Source: Conidiobolus incongruus B7586 (Eukaryota > Entomophthoromycota > Entomophthoromycetes > Entomophthorales > Conidiobolaceae). From it: DNA of 45,772 nt. The stretch spans positions 1 to 45,772 of the forward strand of contig JNEM01016134.1 in assembly GCA_000697335.1 (NCBI GenBank). Reading direction: 5' to 3'. Shown piece after piece: positions 36,570 through 45,772 of the stretch (its first letter is position 1; every line of letters starts with the position of its first letter). The notes below the pieces were generated by a model. That model had not been told where the DNA came from, made no database searches, and saw only the letters and a list, made by a program, of their open reading frames with translations. Made by a program: the position numbers and the translations under genes.

Positions 36570-37699
36570 TCACAAGCTAGGTTTAAATCCAGTACTAATA
36601 CCACCATCCATTTCAATAGTAGTACCAGTGATATAATTACCAGCATTAGAACTCAAAAATAAGCAGGTACCAGCAATATCCTCAGCCTTTCCCATTCGCT
36701 TCAAAGGAACATTTTGCTCTAATTGGTTAGCTTCACTAATTCCCTTGGTCATATCGGTGAGGAACATTCCTAAAGCAATTGCATTCACATTGATATGGTC
36801 CTTGCTTAAAACAGCTCCCATTACTTTAGACATATGGTGAACTCCAGCTTTAGAGACGTCATAAGGAATTGTATTAATTGAATGGCACAGTACACCATAT
36901 ACGGAACCAATATTGATGACCTTTGCAGGGTTTTCTTTGGTAGCTGAAGCTTTTAGTAAAGGTAAACATCTAAATTACTTGAGTGAGTAGATGTTTAATA
37001 GTAAATGAAAGTGTATTACTTTTGAATTAAAAAGAAAATACTCTTTAAATTTAGATTCATTACTCTATCATATCCAGATTCTGGATATTTGTCGAAATCA
37101 GCACCCCAAGTAGCTAAATATAATTATTAGATTGACTATAATTAAACAAATATTAGCTTTTATTACCGCCTGAGTTATTGATTAATACATCTAATTCTAA
37201 ATACAAGTTAGTGTTTAATAATTAATATGAATCATATAATATCTGTACTTGATTCTTTAGCTTTCAAATCATTAACTAATTTATCAACTCCCTTCATTTG
37301 AGATAAATCAGCAGAGATATAATCACACGTTCCAGGACCTAGTCAATAACCCATTTTTAATGATTTATTTCTAATATAAAAACTGCGACAGTACCTATAG
37401 AATTTAAACTTTCTGTCACTTGTTTACAATTTTTTTCCTTTCGACTACAGATATAAACTTTAGCTCCATTTCTGATAAATCCCTTAAAAAAATTTTTTTA
37501 TTAGTATTGAGTATTGAAAATTATTAAAATTCTATACTTCAGCTATCATTTTACCAACTCTAGAAATTGACATTAGAATTAGTATTATTATTATTATTAT
37601 TATTACTTGAAATATAATATATTAAATGAATTACCCTCTACCCCCACCTGTCACTAGTACAACTTTATCTTTAACATTGAATAATTGACTAATTTCCAT
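36570..37699 (-). CDS. SDR3: classical short-chain dehydrogenase/reductase
   Basis: Minus strand, seven exons: 37635-37699, 37538-37559, 37395-37482, 37249-37338, 37167-37196, 37020-37113, 36570-36969; 262 aa. TGGGRGVG cofactor motif, NNSG, and catalytic S152 (INIGSVYG), Y166 and K170 (PYDVSKAGVHH) are present; the C-terminus reads ITGTTIEMDGGISTG. All splices are GT-AG and in frame, so it looks functional. Exon sizes are identical to SDR1 and SDR2 through exon 6. The first intron carries an (ATT)n microsatellite (about 37581-37602). The substrate is unknown. Confidence 0.9.
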
Positions 37700-39140
37700 T
37701 TTGTTTAAGGTTTAATCAAAGTTATTTAAAAATTGAAACTATTATTAATATTGATTAGTTATATTTATACCATTAAATTAAATAATTATGGGTTACAAGG
37801 AGTGTAATTAAATTAATATTGAAAACTGTATTAATAATTTACCCAAGGTCATTAGTTATTCTATTTGAATTTATCACATGTTAAATCGTACTATATTAAA
37901 TTTTACTTAACCGAAAAATTCACCAATATTTAAATTTGTTTAAATTGTTAATTTTATTAATTTTATATATTATGATATTAATAGAGAGAATAAAAGAAAA
38001 TATTAAACATATATATAGATAATTGTTTTTTATTAAAAAGTTATTATTTATTTTATATTTCTTTTATATAATTCTAATATTTTTAAAAATTAATAAATTT
38101 TACATTATCCCGTGACTGTTAAATTTATCTGAAGGGTTCAATAGGTAATTTTCACGTGAAAAAGTGATTCAACAAAATAAAATTTTTTGTAAAAATAATT
38201 GATTATATGTATATATATTAAAATTTGGAAATATGATTTTATAAAAATAAAAAAATCTTAAACACCCATAATAGGATTATTATTTATGATAGTAAAAACT
38301 GGTATAAACATTATTTCTAATTTCTTCTGTGTAATATTGACAGCTTTTTAATTTTTTATATGAAAAAATTTATTCAACCTAAATAAAATATATCTTTTTT
38401 TATTAAATCAACAATTAATTTAAATAAATAAATATTAATAATTCACTCAAATAATTTTAAAAATTTATTTTTCACATTAATTTGATATTTTAAAATATAA
38501 TTATATAATATTTAATATTGTACTTAAAGATTAATTTAATTATTTTTATAAATAATTAAATATGATTGAAAATAATTTAACCACTGTATACATATATTAC
38601 GAATTTAAAATATCTCATATAAATATTTTATTATATCTTCAAATTTTAATATTATAAATATTAAAATTTTATAATATATCTAAAGATTTTGATGAGATAA
38701 TATTTTTGATATTGTTATATATAAAATAATAATAAAAAAGGTATTAAATTTATAAATCAATCAATAATTTTTAAAATTATTATTGTGTTACATATTGTAT
38801 TATTGATTCTGTTCAAAAATTAAAAATTTTACAAACTATGGAAACTATAGTTGATAGATTATAATAATTGCAAGTGTTGTATAATCTTAATTATGTTTTG
38901 TATATTATATATTCATACTAGCTCTTGTCATTATCAATTAATAGTCATACTTTAATTATAATTAACTTTTTATTATTTTAACCTTTTTCTAATTCAAACT
39001 ATATATAGATTTATATCAATAATTTAATTATTTTATAGATACAAGCTAATTTGAATTTTAAAACCATTTAATTTTATCCATATAATTAAAATTTGATAGA
39101 TTTAATATAGTTATTATCGGATTTTACTTAACTTTCAATT
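37700..39140. other. AT-rich intergenic region between SDR3 and the retroelement nest
   Basis: 1.4 kb with no gene. The first ~450 bp should hold the SDR3 promoter. Composition becomes steadily more extreme toward the retroelements on the right. Confidence 0.5.
38149..38162. promoter_or_regulatory. Perfect 14-bp palindrome around an E-box, upstream of SDR3
   Basis: TTTTCACGTGAAAA is a perfect palindrome with CACGTG at its centre, 450 bp upstream of the SDR3 start. CACGTG is bound by bHLH factors such as Pho4 and Cbf1 in fungi. That it controls SDR3 is inference. Confidence 0.35.
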
Positions 39141-40074
39141 TATAAGTATAATGGTAGTTAAACCAATATAGTGTAAAAGAAAACTTAATATAAAAGTAAT
39201 ATAATATAAAATATTATAGGGTAATATAAGATATAATGTATAAATATGAACAAAGTTTAATTAAGCTTTGAATTGAGATAAGTCACTGATATATTAAGAT
39301 TTATATTAGGTAGTATTAATATATTTTAATATTAATAGAGTGTAGTTTTAGTTTTAAAAATAATGTGAAAAATAATAAAAACCTTGTATATTAAATATTT
39401 TAATATTATTTATATAATTAATTTAATTATAAAAATTTAAATTCATTATATATTTTATAGTAAATTAAATTATATAGAAATATATATAAGAATTTAAAGA
39501 ATTAATCCTTTAATACTTTCTTAATAAGTTTCTTAAAAGAAACATACTTATTAGATTTTTATAAATATATATAATAAGTTAAAAAATTTAAAATATTTTT
39601 TAAAGGTTTTTATATAATTTTTTTAATATGATAACTTATTTATTTTACTTAAAAATAAAGTTTATTCTTAATAAATTCAGATTTAATTATATAATCAATA
39701 TAGTATTTTTCTTCTTTATCTTAATTAATTATTAGATTTAATTTTAAAACTTTTAATTAATTAAAAAATATATTAAAATCTTTAAAATAAAGTTTAATTT
39801 TAGATATATGAAAAGTAAAGTTAATTCTTAAAGTTAAAGATAATATTAAGATAATATTCTTAAAACTTAAATTAATAAATTTAATTTTATAAAGATTATA
39901 ATATAATAGTAAATATTTTAAATTTAGCTTAAATTTAAGTAAGTTAAGTTTAAAGATAGATTGTTCTAAGTAAACAAATATATTAGTTTTATATTTAAAA
40001 AAATTTTAAATAACTTTAAATAATGATATTTTATAATCCTTTAGTTTTTTTAAATTAAATTTAATAAGGGAATT
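39141..40074 (-). mobile_element. Outer AT-LTR retrotransposon: 3' LTR and adjoining interior
   Basis: 39141-39515 is an LTR matching those at 40075-40470 and 45351-45748. 39516-40074 matches 40471-41030, the interior next to the LTR. On the minus strand this is the 3' LTR. The match stops where the inner copy begins, and the interior appears to resume at 45749. It is an old, eroded fossil, and only this end and a few bases beyond the inner copy lie in the window. Confidence 0.75.
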
Positions 40075-43000
40075 TATAAGTATGGTGGTAAATACCAATA
40101 TAATATAAAAGAAGACTTAATATAAAAATAATGTGACATAGAATGTAATACTATAATATAGCTGTAATGTGCAAATATAAACAAAGTTTAATTAAGCTTT
40201 AAATTAGGATGAGTCACTAATATATTAAGATTTATATTAGGTAGTGCCAATATATTATAATATTAAAAAAATATTTTTAATCTTAGAAATAATAAAAAAA
40301 ATAAAAAAAAATAAAAATTAAGAGGAAAAAGAAAAACCTAGTTTATTAGATAATTCAATATTATTTATAAAATTAGTTTAATTATAAAAATATAAATTAA
40401 TCATATAATTTAGAGTTAATTGAATTATATGAAAATATATATAAGAATTTAAAGAATTAATCTTTTAATACTTTTTTAATAGGTTTTTTAAAAAAGACAC
40501 ACTTTTTAGATTTTTGTAAATAAGTATAATAAGTTAAGATATTCTTAATATTTTCTAAAGATTCTTATATAACTTCTTTAATAAAATAACCTATCTATTT
40601 TATATAAAAATAAAGTCTATTCCTAATAGATTTAGACTTAATTATATAATTAATATAGTATTTTTCTTTTTTATTTTATTTAATAATTAGATTTAGTTTT
40701 AAAACTTTTAATTAATTAGGAAAAATGTTAAAATCTTTAAAGTTTAATTTTGGATATATAAAAGGTAAAGTTAATCCTCAAAGTTAAAGATAATTCTAAG
40801 GTAATATTTTTAAAATTTAAATCAATTGATTAAATTTTATACAGACTATAATATAATAGAAAGTATTTTAGATTTAAGCTAGATTTAAGTAAGATAAGTT
40901 TAAAGACAAATTGTTTTAAATATACAAACATATTAACTTTATATTTAAGAGGATTTCTAAATAACTGTAAATATTTTTATTCTATAATCCTTTAATTTTT
41001 TTTTCAAGTTAAATTAATAAGGGAATTAATATTTTTGATATTAGATTAAAACTCAATAACATTTAAAAATAAGTTGATTTAAATTTTAAAGCAAATATTA
41101 GATTAGCATGTTTGTTATAATTAATGAAATAAAAGTTAAAACCTGTTGATTTATTAATAAAGATATTAAATAAATATTAAAGTTAGTAGATATAAATATC
41201 TTAATTTAACTAATTAATATTAATATAAGCTTTAATCATTTGTTTTAAAGTTTTTATAGTTTTTTTAACAAGTTTATTGGTTTAGTAATGATTAATAATA
41301 AATATAGCTAGATTAATTTTAAAGGAAGAAAATAATAACTTTTAAAATTAAAAGTTAAATTATATATCTTTATTAAATACAATAGGTTATAGAATTTTAT
41401 AATAGGTATAAATATTAAAAAATAATAATTATATAACATCTTTAATTATAAAAGTTTTGAAATAGAGAATAAAATAAACATATTTAGAAAATAAATCAAT
41501 TATAATTAATAAATTACTATAACTAGTTATTAATTTAAGAATTTTAATAAAATTAAATTAGATTTGTTATTAAATTTTATTAAAGACTTATAGGGGAATA
41601 AATTTATTATATTTTAATTAGGTATTATATTTAGTTTTTTAATATATATTACAAGTATTAATATATTTGTAAATTAATTAAATTAAAAAATACTAATAAT
41701 ATTTTATTTTAATTCTCTTAATAATCTTTATTAGTTTTAATATCCTCTAACAAATAAGTTATAACATTTATTAAATATTGCTTATTAAATTTTAAAAATA
41801 TTAAAGATATATAAACAATTATTATAAAATAGTAAGTTATCAATGATTTTAAATCTTTTGATATATTTTAATTAATTTTCTAATAGTTTAAAGTGTTTTT
41901 CTTTAATTAAAATAGAGAAATTATTATTTAATAATGTTTTTTAAAATAATTTAATAAATTTTTTATTTATTTTCTTAATACTCATTAAGTTAATATTTGC
42001 TAGATTTTTACAATTAAAATAAAAAGATAAATATATAAGATTTTTTAATAAAGTATCTAAAATATAATTTTATTAATTTAAAAGATATTAGATAAAAAAA
42101 TAAGCTCAAATAATTTTAATCTATTTAATTTATCTTCTTAGTAAATACTTTTGAGTATTTAAATAGATAAGTGATTTATAATTTAGAAGTATTAAGAAAA
42201 AGTTGCAAAATAAAAAATATAAATGATTTTTAATTATTTTTACTAAGGCAAAAAGTTTTTATTTATAAACTAGGTATTTTAATTTAACTAGCTTTATTTT
42301 TTTTAACTAGAATATTATAAACTTTAAGATAATATTTATAAAGTTAAATTTAATTTATTCTCCCTTATTTATTATTTTATTTTATAGTTAAAAGGTAAAA
42401 TATAAATTAAATTTAAACTAAGTTAATTATCTACCAATTAGAAAAGAATTAAAGTTAGTAAAAATAATAATAGGTAGTTTAAAATTAAAAATAAATAAAA
42501 TAAAAACATTAGTAATATAAAAAATTAAAGCATTTATATAAAAAGTATATAGTAAGGTTTATTTAAAAAAAGAGTTTTTTTTAAGAGATTAGTTAGAAAA
42601 GTTATAAGTTCAACAAAAAAATCAATGAAATTTTTAAAGTAATTTAATAAATTAAGTATAAACATAAGTTAATCTTTGTTTATAGATATAATAAAAGCTT
42701 TTATACTATTAAGTTTAGTTAGATTAATGCTAATTCCTCAAAAAGAAATAATATAACTATAGAAAAAAATAGAAAAAGCATCAAAAATATATTTTGATAA
42801 CTTTAAAAGTAATTTATATTTTTGAATAATTTATAAAACTTAATTAACATGTTAAATATATTGTTCTTTAGTTTTTAAATAGATTAAGATATTATGAAAG
42901 TAAATAATAATAAAGTTATTAAAAACAGGATTAAAAAGGGAATTGGTAGATTAAATAAAAATTACAAAGGTATTATATAATTCAAAATTTATAACAATAA

Positions 43001-45748
43001 ATTTATAATAGCTTAATAAAATATTAAAATAGTCATAAGAATAGAATTATTTTCAACTTTAATATTATAATAACTATTTCTAATATTTAATTTAATAAAT
43101 ATAATAGATTTAAGTATTTTATCTTTAATATTATATAAGTTGAATAATAAAGTTTTATTTTTGATAATTTTAGAGTTTAAAACATAGTTATTAATATATA
43201 ATTTTTAACTATTATTAGCCATTTGTAAAAACAGAATAAAAGATTTTTATAGTGAGGAAAAAGTTTAATATATTTATCTTCAAGTAATTTTTAGATTATT
43301 TTTTAAAGTTTAATATTATTTAAATGATAAAAGGTAAGTAAGTTTTAAATATAATTGAATATTTAAGAGAAATTTAATTTGATGTTTAATATAATATTTA
43401 AGATTTAATTTACTAATAAGTTTAAAAATATTAACAAATTAACTTATTATATTATATAGAAAATAGTTATTAGTTATAACTTTATTGAAATTAACAGATA
43501 TAATACTAATAAATAAATATATATCCTTATAAATTAATCTTTTTAATTGGTTTTTTATATTGGTTTTTGCTTATAATAATAAAATTACTTAATATAATTA
43601 TAGAGTTGGTATTAGGTAAAGTATTTGGTAATTTTATAATAAGATAATATAGATTTTTTAAGATTAATTTTATTAATTTTTTTAAAATATAAAAGAAATA
43701 AATTTGTAACTTTCTAAAGTAATACTTATAAATAAATAATTATAATATTCAAACTAATTTTAACCTAGTATAAAATTATAACTAATATTACCAACTAGGA
43801 ATTTAATATATTAAAAGTAGTTAAAAAGTAGTAATAAATATTTAAATATAGTATTAAATATTTATTCCATTAAATTATTAGTATATTTAATTATTAAACT
43901 GCTTTTTTAAATAGGTAAAGATAATTTTACAATAATAAAAAAAGATAATATAACTAAAACAACTAAAGTTAATTAAAACATTGAAAAATATATTTATAAA
44001 GTATCTAGTTAAAATAAACAATAAGGTAATAATTAAAGGTAAAAAATTATAAAGTAAATTAATAGCTAAAATATTTCTAGTTTCTAATAGTTTAATTAAT
44101 TAAATTTCTCTAGTATATATAGTTTAATTTATATAATCATTAGTTTATTAGAACTTTTATAGATTAAATTAAAATCTACTAATTAATTATACAAAAAGTG
44201 ATTTTAAGGTGATATTAATATTATTCAAGTTTAATTTATAGTTAGTAGATTAGGATTGTTAAAAATTAAACAAATATTGTTTCTTAAAGGGATACTAATT
44301 AACTTGATAATTAACTTAAGTTTTTTAGCAATAGTAGCAACTTTTATGTATTTTTAAATAGGCTTTAATTTCTTCACTAAAATTATTCTTATAAGACCTT
44401 AAAACAAAAACATTTATAATTTAAGATTTAAATAAGTTAAAATAGGTTTTAAAAGATTAATTCTTAAGATAAAAAGATTTAGTTATAGGGTAAAAAATAT
44501 TATTAATTATAATTGTTGTATTTTAAATATTAAAAAAAATATATAATTAAAATAATCCCTATTAATTAATTAGAGTTTTATTTAAAGATTAAAATATTAT
44601 AATAGTTTGTGGATTTATTTTTCTTTAGTAATATTTAATATTTTTAAATATATTTTATTAAATTTATCAATTAATTACTTTATAGAGGTTTTTTATTTGA
44701 GTAAAGAAAACTTTTCTCTTGTTAATTAAACTTAATTTTTTAGATAATATCTTTCTTTAAGTGTTTTTTCTAACTATTTAAAGGTTTATATTCTTATAAT
44801 AGGTTATCCTATTAAAAACTCTTTAGGATTAAGCTTGTAATGAGCTAATTACTAAGTATAAGTAGATTTTTCTAAAAAAGGAATGGCTAATTTAAAGGTA
44901 TTCTCTAAATTCTCATTAGCAATTAAATTAAGATAATCATTTATATTTTTAAAGTAGTTTTTAAGCTTGTAGAAGTTTTTAAAAGGATTATAAGTGGTTA
45001 ATTTATCTTTAAAAACACTAAGTAAATAATTTAATATATTAACAATAGTGAAATAGCTGGTTTGTTAGATTTAAGCTTTTTAAGTTATGTTTTTCTTAAC
45101 TAAAAGTTGTTTAATATAAGTTTCTTAAAAGGTAATAAGTTTTTAAAGATTAGAGTTTTAAATTCATTTAATAATTAAGTTACTATTATTATTAAAATAA
45201 TAAAAGATATTTTTTTAGTGGTATTATAGTATATGATATTAAATTAAAATAAAATAAATTATAAATAAGATTTAAATTAGTAATAAATAAATTTAATATA
45301 GGTAATTATTAATTTCTAATAGGTTTTTGATAGTTTTATTACTATTACTATATAAGTATAGTGGTAAATACCAATATAATATAGAGGAAAACTTAATATA
45401 AAAATAGTGTGACATAAAATATAGTATTATAATATAGTTATAATATATAATTATAAATAAAATTTAATTAAGCTTTAAACTAAAGTGAGTTACTGATATA
45501 TTAAGATTTTATTAGATAGTGTTAATATACTATTATATTTATATAAAAGAGTTTTAATCTTAGAAATAATGAAAAAAATATAAAAATAATAAGAATTGAG
45601 AGGAAAAGGAGGAACTTAGTTTATTAGATAACTCAATACTATTTATATAATTAATTTAGCTATAAAGATATAAATTAATTATATAATTTATAATTAATTG
45701 AATTATATGAAAGTATATATAAGAATTTAGAGAACTAATCTCTTAATA
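40075..45748 (-). mobile_element. AT-LTR retrotransposon, both LTRs present, interior eroded
   Basis: A 5.67-kb element with LTRs at 40075-40470 and 45351-45748 in direct orientation and about 4.9 kb between them. On the minus strand, the segment inside the 5' LTR (45350 downward) aligns with the primer-binding-site region of the copy at 1-316, and a short purine tract lies just inside the 3' LTR (40471-40477). Near-identical 5-bp flanks, GAATT (40070-40074) and AAATT (45749-45753), mark a target-site duplication inside the outer copy. The outline is complete, but I see no open frame of 60 codons or more anywhere in the interior, so it is thoroughly broken, with dozens of breaks. Size fits a Ty3- or Ty1-type element; which one cannot be decided by eye. 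Confidence 0.8.
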
Positions 45749-45772
45749 AAATTAATATACTTAATAATAAAT
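45749..45772 (-). mobile_element. Outer AT-LTR retrotransposon, interior resuming
   Basis: The last 24 bases resemble the interior sequence that follows position 41030 in the inner copy (GAATTAATAT and onward), as expected if the outer copy continues past the window edge after the nested insertion. Confidence 0.45.

Noticed and set aside
37579-37602. (ATT)n run as a possible functional repeat array
   Set aside because: A simple microsatellite in an intron of SDR3; no spacer structure, so not CRISPR-like.

Overview
The window is an AT-rich stretch of a fungal nuclear genome. It carries 12 apparently intact protein-coding genes and 2 dead gene copies, with 51 short GT-AG introns by my count. 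Fungal-type genes (Scd6/LSM14, the Dsc3 subunit of the Golgi Dsc ubiquitin ligase, a heat-shock factor, the CTDK-I gamma subunit CTK3, an alternative NADH dehydrogenase), dense small introns and very low GC suggest an early-diverging (zygomycete-grade) fungus. An Entomophthoromycotina genome such as Conidiobolus would fit, but that placement is a guess.

Layout. 1-2350 is a nest of eroded LTR-retrotransposon pieces: two LTRs of one family (called AT-LTR here), each interrupted by a copy of a second ~435 bp LTR-like element. 3369-3701 is a GC-richer island with terminal inverted repeats, probably a solo LTR. Genes then follow: mitochondrial branched-chain aminotransferase (5144-6761,+), SCD6/LSM14 (8872-10005,-), dsc3 (10824-11722,+), HSF (13351-15032,+), CTK3 (15637-16520,+), a short-chain dehydrogenase SDR1 (16723-17845,-), an unrecognised coiled-coil protein (19579-20915,+), a lipid-droplet-hydrolase-like serine hydrolase (22177-23634,+), an FLVCR-like MFS transporter (23997-25733,-), and a type II NADH dehydrogenase with 13 exons (28376-30419,+). 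Next is an SDR tandem array, all on the minus strand: dead copy A (30611-31682), intact SDR2 (32459-33567), dead copy B (about 34127-36335, with a ~1.1 kb AT-desert inside it), and intact SDR3 (36570-37699). From 39141 to the end lie two nested copies of the AT-LTR retrotransposon, the inner one with both LTRs (40075-45748).

How it fits together. Most genes are unlinked housekeeping functions: amino-acid metabolism, mRNA decay and translation control, protein quality control, heat-shock transcription, Pol II CTD phosphorylation, lipid turnover, transport and respiration. The coherent local story is the SDR family. SDR1, SDR2 and SDR3 have six introns at identical positions, with exons 1-6 of 65, 22, 88, 90, 30 and 94 nt in each, so they arose by DNA duplication, and two further copies have decayed. 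The same retroelement family, in the same orientation, brackets the gene-rich ~37 kb.

A notable technical signal is a perfect 19-base Tn5 mosaic end (the Nextera adapter core) at 34807-34825, inside dead SDR copy B at the edge of the AT-desert. It should be treated as a possible sequencing or assembly artefact. I found no convincing undescribed multi-gene system. No tRNA, rRNA or CRISPR array is visible.
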